A stretch of 64,000 nt of DNA from Delftia tsuruhatensis NBRC 16741 (GCF_001571325.1 NZ_BCTO01000026.1:1-64000); one strand, 5' to 3'. Positions 53,019 to 62,313 are shown, numbered from the stretch's first letter. The notes: generated by a model not told the origin, from the letters alone. Numbers and translations are program-made.

Positions 53019-55319
53019 TCAGTTCTGTGCCTTGTCGGCCGGGGCTGCATCGGCAGCCTTTGCCTTGAGTGCGGCCAGCACGCGTGCCGGGGTGAACGGC
53101 ACTTCGCGCAAGCGCACGCCGGTGGCGTCGAACACGGCGTTGGAGACAGCGGCGGCGCTGGGCACGGAGGCCGATTCGCCCGCGCCCATGGGGTCTTCGC
53201 CGGGGCGCTCGACCAGTTGCACGTCGATCTCGGGCAGCTCGTCAAAGCGCAGGATGGGGTAGCCGCCCCAATCCAGCGAGGTCACGCCCTTGCTGTCGAA
53301 GGTCACGTACTCCTTGAGCACGCGGCTGGCGGACTGGATGATGTTGCCGTGCACTTGGTGGCGCACGCCGGCCGGGTTGACCATCTCGCCGCAGTCATGG
53401 GCCACGAAGACCTTGTCCACCTTGATCACGCCGGTCTCGCGGTCCACGGTCACGTCGCAGATCCAGGTGGCCCAGGCCGCGCCGTAGCCGGGGAACTTGC
53501 TGTGGTAGTAGCGGGCATAGGCAAAGCCGCGGCCCTTGACCAGGCGCTGGTCGGCCGGCGCGGGGTTGCGGTGGGCCGGGCCATCCTGCCAGCCGGCCTG
53601 CTTGTGCGCAGCGTGCGTCAGCGCCACGGCGCGCGGGTCCTTCAGGTAGCGCAGGCGGTAGGCCAGCGGGTCTTCACCGGCCAGGTAGGCGCATTCGTCG
53701 ATCCAGCATTCATGGGCAAAGACGTTGGGCAGGGCCGAGACGCCGCGCATCCACGAAGCGCGCACGATGGGCGCCGCATCCTGCGAGACCACGCGCATCT
53801 TGGGGTACTCGTACTGCGGGATGGCCGTACGGTCACCCATCTGCAGCACCTTGGGCTTGTTGGGCACCTTGCCCGTCAGGATCAGGGCCAGGGCTGCCGC
53901 GTCGTTGGACGGGTAGCAGGTCTTGAGCTCATAGCCCAGCACGGCATGGTTCTCGTCCAGGCCGCCGCGCACGCGGATCAATTGGCCCGTGCCCTTGGGC
54001 TCCCAGGCGGCTTCCTGCTCGCGCATCAGCTGCACGCGCACCGGGCGGCCCACGGCCTGCGACAGCAGCACGGCGTCGGATGCCACGTCGTCCGCGCAAT
54101 TGCGGCCGTAGCAGCCTGAGGCTTCCAGGCGCGTCACATTGATCTGGTCGGCCGCCATGCCGGTCAGCGTGGCGATGTCCTTGCGCACGTCGTGCGGGTT
54201 CTGCGATCCGGTCCAGACCTGGATCTGGCTGGCGGACACCTCGGCCACGGCGCAGGACGGGCCGATGGAGGCATGCAGGTGGTAGGGCCAGACGTAGTCG
54301 GCCTCGATCACCTTCTTGGCACCCGAGAAGGCCTCGTCAATGCCCGCGTCCTCGCGCAGCATGCGGTCGGTCTTCTCGTGCTTGACCAGGGTGTCGTGCA
54401 TGGCGTTCAGCGACAGGTCGGGCACGCCGGCCCAGTCCTTCCACTTCACCTCCAGCTGGCGCATGGCGGCAATGGCCTGCTCTTCGCGCTCGGCCACGAT
54501 GCCCACGAAATCGCCCTGCACCACCACCTTGACGATGCCCGGCAGATGAGCGACCGACTGCTCGTTCACAGAGATCAGGCTGCTGCCCAGCGGCGCCGAC
54601 GCATCGGCACCGCCATAGGGCGGGCGCACCACGCGGCCGTGCAGCATGCCCGGCACGCGCACATCGTGCACATAGGCCAGCGCGCCCAGCACCTTGGCCG
54701 GAATGTCCACGCGCTGCACGGACTTGCCGATGTAGTTGAAACCGCCGGTGCGCAGCGGCACTTCCTTGTCCAGCGCAATGTTCAGGTCCTGGCCCTGGGC
54801 CAGTTCGCCGTAGCCGATGCGCCGGCCGCCCTTGGCCACCACCGCGCCCTTGGACGTGGTCAGTGCGGACACGGGCTGCTGCAGCTTCTCGGCAGCCAGG
54901 CCCAGCAGCAGCTGGCGCACCTGCGCGGCGGCCTTGCGCATGGGGATGGCGTCCACCTGGATGGTGTTGCTGGCAATGGTCGGGCCCTGGTTGGGCGTGC
55001 GGCCCGTGTGGCCCAGAACCATGGTGATGCGTTCGAACTCCACATCGAGCTCATCGGCCACCAGCTGCGCCAGCGAGGTGCGGATGCCCGTGCCCAGGTC
55101 CACGTGGCCGTGGTAGGCCGTGACGCTGCCGTCCGCGCCAATGGCGATGAAGCTGCTCACCCGGTCAATGGGGGGAATGGGGAAGGCGCCGGCCACGGCG
55201 GGCGCCGTACCCGTGCTTTCAGCCACCAGGCCAGCGGCCGCCACCGAGCTGACCATGACCATGCCGCCCAGCTTGAGCAGGTTGCGGCGCGTCAGTTGAA
55301 GGGGGTTGGATGCACTCAT
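53019..55319 (-). CDS. Molybdenum hydroxylase large subunit (IorB-like aldehyde/isoquinoline oxidoreductase)
   Basis: A 766-residue xanthine-oxidase-family subunit. The N-terminus has a twin-Arg signal (TRRNLLKLGG followed by a hydrophobic stretch), so it folds with cofactor and is exported by Tat. Molybdopterin-binding blocks include GHVDLGTGIRTSLAQLVADE near the N-terminus and GASGCYGRN-like and GAGESASVPS segments later; the catalytic Glu is likely in the C-terminal GMGAGE-type stretch (PMGAGESAS). Related enzymes oxidise aldehydes or N-heterocycles. It overlaps the 2Fe-2S subunit gene by 4 bases (ATGA). The substrate is unknown. Confidence 0.9.
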   Translation of the reverse strand: MSASNPLQLTRRNLLKLGGMVMVSSVAAAGLVAESTGTAPAVAGAFPIPPIDRVSSFIAIGADGSVTAYHGHVDLGTGIRTSLAQLVADELDVEFERITMVLGHTGRTPNQGPTIASNTIQVDAIPMRKAAAQVRQLLLGLAAEKLQQPVSALTTSKGAVVAKGGRRIGYGELAQGQDLNIALDKEVPLRTGGFNYIGKSVQRVDIPAKVLGALAYVHDVRVPGMLHGRVVRPPYGGADASAPLGSSLISVNEQSVAHLPGIVKVVVQGDFVGIVAEREEQAIAAMRQLEVKWKDWAGVPDLSLNAMHDTLVKHEKTDRMLREDAGIDEAFSGAKKVIEADYVWPYHLHASIGPSCAVAEVSASQIQVWTGSQNPHDVRKDIATLTGMAADQINVTRLEASGCYGRNCADDVASDAVLLSQAVGRPVRVQLMREQEAAWEPKGTGQLIRVRGGLDENHAVLGYELKTCYPSNDAAALALILTGKVPNKPKVLQMGDRTAIPQYEYPKMRVVSQDAAPIVRASWMRGVSALPNVFAHECWIDECAYLAGEDPLAYRLRYLKDPRAVALTHAAHKQAGWQDGPAHRNPAPADQRLVKGRGFAYARYYHSKFPGYGAAWATWICDVTVDRETGVIKVDKVFVAHDCGEMVNPAGVRHQVHGNIIQSASRVLKEYVTFDSKGVTSLDWGGYPILRFDELPEIDVQLVERPGEDPMGAGESASVPSAAAVSNAVFDATGVRLREVPFTPARVLAALKAKAADAAPADKAQN

Positions 55320-55903
55320 GCTGCACCTCCCTGGGCGATCAGCACGCGGGCGCGAGCAGCCGCACGCATGATTTCCACATGCGTGCCGCAGCGGCACAGG
55401 TGGCCGGACAGGGCCTGGGTGACTTCCTCGTCGGTGGCCGTGGGCTTGTGGTCGAACAAGGCCACCAGGGCCATGACCATGCCGTTGGTGCAGTAGCCGC
55501 ACTGGGCGGCCTGCTCGTCGATGAACGCCTGCTGCACGGGGTGCAGTGTGTGGACGGTCTTGCCATGCGTGTCAGCCGACGGCTTGCCGGCAGGCATTCC
55601 CGGCACGGTGGCCGGATGGGCAGCTTCCCAGTCACGCGCCACCCGGGCGTGCTCGGCCTGGGTTGCATCCTGCGACAGGCCTTCCAGCGTCGTGACCTTC
55701 ATGCCCTGGACCACGCTCACGGGAACGGAGCAGGAGCGGGCCACCTTGCCGTCGATCAGCACGGCGCATGCGCCGCATTCGCCCAGGCCGCAGCCGAACT
55801 TGGGACCGTTGAGCTGCATGTCGTTGCGCAGCACATAAAGCAGCGGCGTCTCCGGGCTCACGCCCTGGATCTCGACCTCTTGTTGGTTGAGAGTGAATTT
55901 CAT
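55316..55903 (-). CDS. 2Fe-2S subunit of the molybdenum hydroxylase (IorA-like)
   Basis: A 195-residue subunit with two [2Fe-2S] domains: the plant-ferredoxin type near residues 38-60 (CGLGECGACAV and a later RSCSVP Cys), and the all-helical type near 140-180 (CGYCTNGM and CRCGTH). Between them is an insertion of about 30 residues rich in His, Ala and Pro, making it longer than the usual 150-165. It has no signal peptide and is expected to be exported with the large subunit. ATG 55903 aligns with the family start. Confidence 0.93.
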   Translation of the reverse strand: MKFTLNQQEVEIQGVSPETPLLYVLRNDMQLNGPKFGCGLGECGACAVLIDGKVARSCSVPVSVVQGMKVTTLEGLSQDATQAEHARVARDWEAAHPATVPGMPAGKPSADTHGKTVHTLHPVQQAFIDEQAAQCGYCTNGMVMALVALFDHKPTATDEEVTQALSGHLCRCGTHVEIMRAAARARVLIAQGGAA

Positions 55904-55906
55904 CGT

Positions 55907-55940
55907 GTGCAAACCTTGTGGTTGACAACAGGTGCAAACC
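55907..55940. promoter_or_regulatory. Repeated GTGCAAACC upstream of the hydroxylase operon
   Basis: GTGCAAACC occurs at 55907-55915 and 55932-55940, 25 bases apart, just before the first gene of the - strand operon. Such spacing of two and a half helical turns fits an activator site, or chance. Confidence 0.3.
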
Positions 55941-55990
55941 ATAGGTGCGCACTGAAAAATCAGGCGTCAGGCATGCCGCAGCAGGGCCCG

Positions 55991-56022
55991 AAAAAGAAAG
56001 CCCACCGCCGGCGGGGTGGGCT
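55991..56022 (-). terminator. Orphan - strand terminator
   Basis: On the - strand AGCCCACC / GGTGGGCT forms an 8-bp GC-rich stem followed by TTTCTTTTTC. The nearest upstream - strand gene ends 510 bases away at 56533. Confidence 0.65.
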
Positions 56023-56532
56023 ATTTCACGTGGTTTTTAGAGGCAAGTCGGATGGCTGGCTGCCTGTTGTATGCAAACGATTCTATGCCTCGCACTTGCT
56101 CGCCGCTGCCAGCGTGCCGCCATCCCGGCACCCGCACAGACTGCAGATTTCCGTGGCTTTTTATGCACAAGACCGAACTCATCCATCGGAAATATCCACG
56201 AAAGCACAGCGCAGCAGGCTGATCAGTGAGCCTGCACCAAGAGCAAAAAGGAGTGCACCACCACAGTGCACAGGAGGGCAGAACACGCTGCAGCAATTCC
56301 GGTCCGGATCTTTCAGCCATGCACGGCCGGGCATAGAGATCGCAGCCCGTCCAGGCGTTCAACGCGTCGGCTCGAAAATCACACCAACCCAGCAAAACAC
56401 TCGGCTTTTACCTGCATCAAATTCCAGTGAGAACGCTTGAAATTCACGAACGCATCATGCGCAGCGCCTGCAAAACACATGCTCGTCTGCAGGATCGGCA
56501 CCACGCAAGGCTGCTGGCTGCAACCCCTAGCA

Positions 56533-56820
56533 TCAGCGGGTGCCCGGCGTGATCTGGATCGTGCCAAGGCCCGAATCCATGGCCACACGCCGCCGGGGAG
56601 TCAGCCAGTGCACCCACAGCCCCCAAAGCCACCCCAGCGCAAACACGCAGGCCAAGGCCAACATGCCCCAGCGCCCGGCAGACAGCGCGCTGTAAATCCA
56701 GTACGGCATGCCCCCCAGGCCGAAGAGGCAGGCCCATCGCCGAAGCGCGGTGGAACGGGATTGGGACAGCCAGACGGCAAGGGCTGCGGGGAGTGCGAAG
56801 GCGATCTGATCGATGCTCAT
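56533..56820 (-). CDS. Small membrane protein behind a LexA-type box
   Basis: A 95-residue protein with three hydrophobic segments (IAFALPAALAVWL, LFGLGGMPYWIYSAL, MLALACVFALGWLWGLWV) and a basic Arg-rich C-terminal tail. The ATG at 56820 lies 13 bases downstream of a perfect CTGT-N8-ACAG site. There is no strong ribosome-binding site. I do not recognise the family; it is not SulA-like. If the box is used, the protein is made during the SOS response, and a membrane role such as slowing division is possible but is inference. Confidence 0.55.
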   Translation of the reverse strand: MSIDQIAFALPAALAVWLSQSRSTALRRWACLFGLGGMPYWIYSALSAGRWGMLALACVFALGWLWGLWVHWLTPRRRVAMDSGLGTIQITPGTR

Positions 56821-56832
56821 GACTGCATCATA

Positions 56833-56848
56833 CTGTACAAATAAACAG
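56833..56848. promoter_or_regulatory. LexA-type SOS box
   Basis: CTGTACAAATAAACAG matches CTGT-N8-ACAG exactly, with the AT-rich centre typical of LexA sites in beta- and gamma-proteobacteria. It lies 13 bases before the ATG of the small - strand membrane protein, where it would overlap the promoter. Confidence 0.65.
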
Positions 56849-57237
56849 CATTGCACGGAAAAATCCAGACGCTTGCACAAGGCACGTCGACGGGACGGCC
56901 ACACCCTCTGACTTGTTCGCATCTCATCTGGCAAGCAGCGTACAGACTGGACTTGAAGGATTCCGAATCCGCACCGGAGTTTGGGTAAAGCGCGGCCCTT
57001 GCATCACTCAATCCCAGCACCGCCGGCCATGAACCCGGAGTCACGGCTTATCCAGTTCCGCTCAGCCCGAAAGCGAGGGTGCACAGGATTTTGAAAACCC
57101 GCAGAACATACAGCGCCATACTGCGCAACGGCTCTTTACCCAAGGTTTACCTGGCAGTTTGAACGCATTCGGGACGGGCAATGGTGGTCATAGGGGGAAA
57201 TAATCGAAAGCATGCAAACCGGTTCTTAAAAAACAGT

Positions 57238-57243
57238 TAATAT
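57238..57243 (+). promoter_or_regulatory. Possible -10 element of the H-NS-like gene
   Basis: TAATAT at 57238-57243, 31 bases before the GTG start, in an AT-rich stretch (CTTAAAAAACAGTTAATATT). The -35 is unclear. Confidence 0.3.
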
Positions 57244-57274
57244 TCGCGCTTCAATCCATGAAAGGCAAACTACC

Positions 57275-57550
57275 GTGAGCAACACATACAAAGAACTTCT
57301 GGCGCAGCGCGAAGCACTTGAGGCCCAGATCCAGACAGCACGCAAGCAAGAAGTCAGTGATGTGATCGCCAAGATTCGCGGTCTGGTTCAGGATTACGGC
57401 CTGACAGCCGACGACATTTTCACGGCACGCCGCGCCTCCTCCACCGTGGCCCCCAAGTTCCGCAATCCAGAGACAGGTGACACCTGGACCGGACGCGGCA
57501 AGCCGCCCGCCTGGATCAAGGACAAGGATCGCGCCCAGTTCGCCATCTGA
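57275..57550 (+). CDS. H-NS-family nucleoid protein
   Basis: A 91-residue protein. Residues 5-40 form the N-terminal coiled-coil oligomerisation part (LLAQREALEAQIQTARKQEV). The C-terminal DNA-binding loop reads TWTGRGKPPAWI, the family's TWxGRGxxPxW core that inserts in AT-rich minor grooves. Length fits the short H-NS-like proteins of beta-proteobacteria. GTG start with AAAGG 10 bases upstream. Such proteins silence AT-rich acquired DNA, which this window contains. A terminator follows. Confidence 0.92.
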   Translation: MSNTYKELLAQREALEAQIQTARKQEVSDVIAKIRGLVQDYGLTADDIFTARRASSTVAPKFRNPETGDTWTGRGKPPAWIKDKDRAQFAI

Positions 57551-57578
57551 AGCCCTGGATAAACGCCTCCATGAAAAC

Positions 57579-57605
57579 AGCCTGCAGTCACTTGCAGGCT
57601 TTTTT
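57579..57605 (+). terminator. Terminator of the H-NS-like gene
   Basis: AGCCTGCA / TGCAGGCT, an 8-bp stem with a 6-base loop, then six T. It lies 29 bases after the stop codon. Confidence 0.9.
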
Positions 57606-57818
57606 CATTCTGGCCCCACCTGGAACGTGCACCTGAATTGGCGTGCCTGCACTTCTGCAGGGCGGCATTGCCCAGGCCTGGCCCCGTGCAATCGCGGCAA
57701 GCACGCGCACATGCCCTTAGACATGCACTGTGGATGGATGCCGTGGTTCAATCAGTCGGCCTGATCTGCATCTTGAAATTTCTCGCTGTAGAGACCGGCC
57801 CCCGACGTTCGGCCTTCC

Positions 57819-58607
57819 ATGACAAAACAGATCTCCGCCCTGGACAGTGCCCCCACCGCACGCCGTCCTGACAAGCTACCGACCGCCTTTGGAACGACAC
57901 CTGTCGCAGATGCACTCTTGCGGCCCCATCTGCCATTTTCAGGACAGCAGATTCTGTTCATCTCGTCATGCGACGATCAGCACGCCCATCTGCTCCCTTT
58001 GCTCAAGGAGTGGGGTTTGGTGACCACGGCATGCCGCCATCCCACCGCGATTCGCCAGGATCGGCTACAGAAGTTCCACGTTGTCGTGCTGTGCGGGCCG
58101 AAGACTTTATGGAATGCCAAGGACGAAAACCGCCTGGTGGCAGGAGCGGCACGCATCATCGAATGTGAAGCCAGCCATCCCATGCAGCCCAGAGTGATCA
58201 ATGCCCGCATCATCGCGGTATCCTGGCATTCACCGCAGGGGATTCTTGATGCGCTGACGATGGCGATCCATTCAACGCATGCCAACCCCGACAGCCTCCT
58301 GCCGACTGACGAAGTCGTTCATTTCGAGAAAATTGCGCCAACCATCAGAAATGCCTTCCTGGAATCTGCGCGCTCTTCTCTGGCAACCATCAAATCCAGC
58401 CCAAACTGCGAAGATGTGCAAAGAGAGCTTCACAACCTGTCTGGCTCACTGAGATTCTTTGATCTGGTCGAGTTGTCAATACGGTGCGCCGACCTGGAAA
58501 GCCGCATGGGCCATGATGGGCTGGCATATCACAGACATTCGCTCTCGCTGCTGGAGCTCCAGCTTGAAGCAGTCATCCAGGACATACAGGCACTGAAGGT
58601 GGAATGA
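57819..58607 (+). CDS. Pseudo-receiver / HPt phosphotransfer protein
   Basis: A 262-residue protein. Residues about 42-150 resemble a receiver domain (QQILFISSCDDQHAHLLPLL), but the strand that should end in the phosphorylated Asp reads HVVVLCG, so it cannot accept phosphate in the normal way. Residues about 165-255 resemble an HPt bundle, with candidate His205 in ELHNLSGSLRFF; the usual Lys after it is Ser. It faces, convergently, the response regulator and hybrid kinase genes on the other strand and is probably a side component of their phosphorelay. The ATG lacks a clear ribosome-binding site. Confidence 0.6.
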   Translation: MTKQISALDSAPTARRPDKLPTAFGTTPVADALLRPHLPFSGQQILFISSCDDQHAHLLPLLKEWGLVTTACRHPTAIRQDRLQKFHVVVLCGPKTLWNAKDENRLVAGAARIIECEASHPMQPRVINARIIAVSWHSPQGILDALTMAIHSTHANPDSLLPTDEVVHFEKIAPTIRNAFLESARSSLATIKSSPNCEDVQRELHNLSGSLRFFDLVELSIRCADLESRMGHDGLAYHRHSLSLLELQLEAVIQDIQALKVE

Positions 58608-58614
58608 ACATGCA

Positions 58615-59307
58615 TCATTGAGATCTCGATGATGTCACCCACCCACATTCCAAGGCATATTTCATAAGGTCTATGTCTCGCTCTATGCCGAGCTTTTGCA
58701 TGGCCTTGACTTTTTGCGTGCTGATGGTCTTCTTGCTCCTGTTGAGCTTGGCTGCAATTTCATCAATGCGCAGGCCAGCAGCGTACAACCGGACTACCTC
58801 GGACTCCTTGGGGCTCAGCTCGGCAGGCACTCTTCTCTCCCCCTGCACTCCGCCCAACCCGCCCGCACCACCTCTTTCCAGCCGCTCGGCGATGGCTGGC
58901 GAAAAATAAACTCCGCCAGTGAATGCCGCGTGGATCGCGGGAACAAGATGCAGCACCGGATCGGCCTTGCTGACAATACTGATGTTCGAGACACGACCCA
59001 GAGCCTGCAGTATTGCCGAGTTATCCAGCATGGTCAGGACCACCAGACCCAATTTTGGGAATCTTCTCGATATATATCCGAATAGATGCAGTCCATCTCC
59101 ATATTGCCCGGTCGGCATGGAGTAATCGGATACAAGCACATCAAAACCTCCCTCTTCCAGCTTTTTAATCAGATCGGTTGAATTTGAAACACTCCCATTC
59201 AATGCAATTTCTGACTCACCAGACAATTCATGCCTGACACCTGATATTATCCCAGGATGATCGTCCGCCAACAATACGGATATTTTCAGGTGTTTTTTAT
59301 AGTCCAT
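58615..59307 (-). CDS. NarL/RcsB-type response regulator
   Basis: A 230-residue regulator. The receiver (residues 7-125) starts with ISVLLADDHPGI (acidic pair Asp15/Asp16) and has the phosphoacceptor Asp61 in VLVSDYSMP; Thr and Lys switch residues are in VVLTM and VSKAD. The LuxR-type HTH occupies about 163-220 (LSPKESEVVRLYAAGL, KKTISTQKVKAMQKLG). ATG 59307 starts the receiver directly; a GTG at 59358 would overlap the kinase stop. It is likely phosphorylated by the upstream kinase. A close relative is encoded at 63,506. Confidence 0.9.
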   Translation of the reverse strand: MDYKKHLKISVLLADDHPGIISGVRHELSGESEIALNGSVSNSTDLIKKLEEGGFDVLVSDYSMPTGQYGDGLHLFGYISRRFPKLGLVVLTMLDNSAILQALGRVSNISIVSKADPVLHLVPAIHAAFTGGVYFSPAIAERLERGGAGGLGGVQGERRVPAELSPKESEVVRLYAAGLRIDEIAAKLNRSKKTISTQKVKAMQKLGIERDIDLMKYALECGWVTSSRSQ

Positions 59308-59354
59308 GGCGCGTAAATATGAATAACCTGACACCAGCCGGCTTTCAACCTTTC

Positions 59355-62288
59355 TCACAAATCTTTCAGAACGTCCATGAAATTCACGAGCTCCACATCG
59401 ACCGCTCGAAAATCTCGCGCATTGACAAGAGAAGAAATCCTATCAAGCGCCTGGACTATGTCATTGAACCCTGCCACTGCAAATGCCCCCTTCATGGCAT
59501 GAATTTCCCTATGCACAGCCACGAGATCTCTTTTTTCCAAGGATTTCTTCAAGGAGATCAAGGATGCTTGTGTTGTTGAGACAAGAATGTCACGGTAGCC
59601 AGAAATCTTGCTTGTTCTTGCCGGCAATGCATCCACTTGGCAAACCCCGGACTTGCCGATATTTCTATCAATGAATTCCTTGATGCTTTTCAGGGAGGCT
59701 GGTTTGACGATGATGTCAGATATGCCGAATTTGGCACATTTATCCCTTTCATGCTTGCCTGCGTTTGCCGTTATTGCCCCCACTCTAATCCCGGGGTAAT
59801 CCTTACGGATGTGCTGTGCAAGCACATAACCGTTCATGCCGGGCATCTGCAGGTCGGTTAGAACCAGGTCATAGGCCAGCTGTGCCAGCATGCTCAAGGC
59901 AGATTCCCCTCCTTCTGCAGAATCGGCCTCATACCCAATGATCCTCAGCTGATCCAGCAACAGCATTCTGTTAACAGGGTGGTCATCCACCACCAGAATC
60001 CTTGCCGAGAAATCCTCTCGTTCGTCCTCCGAAAGCAGGACATCGCCATCCTCCCAAGCGACAGCGGATGATGCGGGCTGCGCATGGTATGCGGGCAGCA
60101 CCAGCTCGAAAATGCTGCCTTTTCCAAGGACACTTGAAAACCGGATCTCCCCTCCCATGAGGTGGGCCATCCGCTGGCACAGCGTCAGCCCAAGTCCGGT
60201 TCCTCCAAACTTCGTGGCGATTTCCGAGCCGGCCTGCTTGAACGCATCGAAGATGAACGCATGCTGCGAATGATGAATACCTATTCCAGTATCGGATACC
60301 TTGATGTTCAGCTCGCCGGATCTGTCGGATGCATATACCTCTATTTTTCCACTCTTGGTGAACTTCAAGGCATTGCTGAGTAGATTGTTGAGTATTTGCT
60401 TGATGCGCTCAGCATCGCCAAGATAACCAGACTTCAGCGAATCATCGATGGTCAGGGAAAATTCAATTTTTGCCTCTGTCACCAAGGGTTTATAGATGGA
60501 TGCCACCTGCCTGATCACGGACTTGAGATCGAATCCGGCCATCTCGACACTCATCTGACCAGACTCGACCTTCGAGAAATCGAGGACATCATTCAACAGA
60601 GACAAAAGAGAATGTGAGGAATTCGAAATGATGTCCAGCCGTGTTTTCTGCTCCATGGACAGAATGCTTCTTCCCAGTATTTCCAGATTCCCCAGTATCG
60701 CATTGAGTGGAGTGCGTATCTCGTGGCTCATTACGGCGAGAAAAGATGATTTTTCATGGTTTGCCTCTTCCGCAGCCTTCTTTGCATCCTCCAGGCTTCT
60801 TTGGACCTGCTTGTGAGCCGTGATATCGGCAAACCCGCACAACAGCACGTTCCGACCTTGGTATTTTGCCTTCACCATGATCATGGAGAGCTCTGCAATG
60901 GTTCCATCGTTGGAAATCACCACCTCGCTGGACACGGGCACATAGTCACTTTTCCCGCCACCAAGATATTTCTCCACATAAACTCTGTGGAAATAGCCGA
61001 TCAATAGCTCGCCAGGGACCGGGCCACGCAGTACTGCACTCTCCTTGTATTTGAACATCATGCTGTTCTCCAACAGCATCTTTTTCTCCTTGAAATCAAG
61101 AAGACCAAGTCCGTAAGGAGCCATGGCAATGATGGTTCGACTCAGCTGCTCGGTATCGAAAACATTCTTTGCCTTTTCATAGATTGGAATAAATACCTTT
61201 TCGTAGAAATATATCAAAAAGCACCAGAACAAGACAATGAATATCAACGAAAGAATCAAATATACGAACGATTTTCCCTTTAGAAAAACCGCATCCTTCC
61301 ACGAAAACACGTGGAGCAGAATCATGTTTGTATTCGATATCCTCGAGTAGTAATGAAAAAAACCATCCTTGTATACAGCACCATACTTGAACAGAAGATA
61401 GCGACTCACCAGGTTGCCTTGGAATTTCGATGATTCAATATCAAAGAAATCCGCTTTGCTGTAGCCCTCGGGTTCAACACCCAGGGCAACGCTTCCCTGG
61501 GAGTCCATGATCAGAAAGGAACTTCTATCCTCACCTTGCTGCATCAGATTCTCAATATGCTGGGTAGGCATGTCACTCACCACGGTGAGAAATGGCTTAC
61601 CCCTGTGGAATGCAGAAACAACAACCTGGAACGACATTTCACCCGTCAGAATACTTTTGGTCGGGGGAAGCCAAATGGGGTGGCGCACTTGTCCGGAATG
61701 AAGTGGAACGCCTTTGTCTTTCGGCAGCCCGGCAATCTGTTGCTGAAGCTCCAAGAGCATCCGTTCCCGCTCAGGCTCATCTGGAATCTGAGGCAGGAGA
61801 GCACCGATGAACCCGCCATCCGGACTGAAGGCATATACAGATATGGCTCTTCCATCCTGAAGAAAACTCGAGTTTGCCAGGTATGCAAGCTCCTCCAGCA
61901 TATCCCTGTATCGCCTGCATGCAGGCTTGTCGCCCTTATCCTCGAGCAGAACCACCGGACTCACACCCGTGATCATAGCGCCCGGCCTGCCAACTCCCGC
62001 CGGTTGCGATATATGCGCTTGCCCCCAAAGCAATTCTGATGCGATTATTCCACGCATCATGATGACCTGCTTTGTTTCTATTTCCACCAGAATTCTAGTT
62101 CTCTTGTTCTGAAAAATTGACCTTCTTTCCTCCATGAAATCATTGAACTCGAACGATGCCGCAAATAACGCGACAATGATCACAAGGAAAGAAAAGATCA
62201 GCCCCCCACCAAAAAGCAGTCTCTTGTTATATCTGGCCAGAAGCAGAAGATCTTCCTTTTCTGCAATTTCTTTTTTATGGATTTCCAT
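59355..62288 (-). CDS. Hybrid sensor histidine kinase (BvgS/RcsC-type)
   Basis: A 977-residue kinase. A first membrane helix (about 24-44), a periplasmic sensing domain of about 295 residues and a second helix (341-361) are followed by a PAS-like region (376-490). The HisKA domain has His522 (MSHEIRTPLN) and an HATPase domain (NNLLSNALKFT, DTGIGI, GGTGLGL). A receiver follows with Asp812 (TDLQMP) and a C-terminal HPt with His930 (IHAMKGAF). The phosphate path His522-Asp812-His930-response regulator is complete. It is probably co-transcribed with the response regulator at 58,615. The signal is unknown. Confidence 0.94.
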   Translation of the reverse strand: MEIHKKEIAEKEDLLLLARYNKRLLFGGGLIFSFLVIIVALFAASFEFNDFMEERRSIFQNKRTRILVEIETKQVIMMRGIIASELLWGQAHISQPAGVGRPGAMITGVSPVVLLEDKGDKPACRRYRDMLEELAYLANSSFLQDGRAISVYAFSPDGGFIGALLPQIPDEPERERMLLELQQQIAGLPKDKGVPLHSGQVRHPIWLPPTKSILTGEMSFQVVVSAFHRGKPFLTVVSDMPTQHIENLMQQGEDRSSFLIMDSQGSVALGVEPEGYSKADFFDIESSKFQGNLVSRYLLFKYGAVYKDGFFHYYSRISNTNMILLHVFSWKDAVFLKGKSFVYLILSLIFIVLFWCFLIYFYEKVFIPIYEKAKNVFDTEQLSRTIIAMAPYGLGLLDFKEKKMLLENSMMFKYKESAVLRGPVPGELLIGYFHRVYVEKYLGGGKSDYVPVSSEVVISNDGTIAELSMIMVKAKYQGRNVLLCGFADITAHKQVQRSLEDAKKAAEEANHEKSSFLAVMSHEIRTPLNAILGNLEILGRSILSMEQKTRLDIISNSSHSLLSLLNDVLDFSKVESGQMSVEMAGFDLKSVIRQVASIYKPLVTEAKIEFSLTIDDSLKSGYLGDAERIKQILNNLLSNALKFTKSGKIEVYASDRSGELNIKVSDTGIGIHHSQHAFIFDAFKQAGSEIATKFGGTGLGLTLCQRMAHLMGGEIRFSSVLGKGSIFELVLPAYHAQPASSAVAWEDGDVLLSEDEREDFSARILVVDDHPVNRMLLLDQLRIIGYEADSAEGGESALSMLAQLAYDLVLTDLQMPGMNGYVLAQHIRKDYPGIRVGAITANAGKHERDKCAKFGISDIIVKPASLKSIKEFIDRNIGKSGVCQVDALPARTSKISGYRDILVSTTQASLISLKKSLEKRDLVAVHREIHAMKGAFAVAGFNDIVQALDRISSLVNARDFRAVDVELVNFMDVLKDL

Positions 62289-62313
62289 CTGGACATCGAT
62301 ATACAGCCATTGC

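Larger units (their letters stand above)
55904..56532. other. Intergenic stretch upstream of the hydroxylase operon
   Basis: About 630 bases. It contains the direct repeat above, a - strand terminator at 55991-56022, and no supported protein gene; the longest frames are Cys/Trp-rich and implausible. The terminator with no - strand gene just upstream raises the option of a short RNA between about 56,030 and 56,440. Confidence 0.45.
56821..57274. other. Divergent region between the small membrane gene and the H-NS-like gene
   Basis: About 450 bases. It holds the LexA-type box at its left end and the promoter of the H-NS-like gene at its right end. The stretch in between has no supported gene. 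Confidence 0.5.

Noticed and set aside
56021..56395. A 124-codon - strand frame in the gap upstream of the hydroxylase operon
   Set aside because: Very rich in Cys and Trp, no ribosome-binding site, and ends at the orphan terminator; more likely non-coding.
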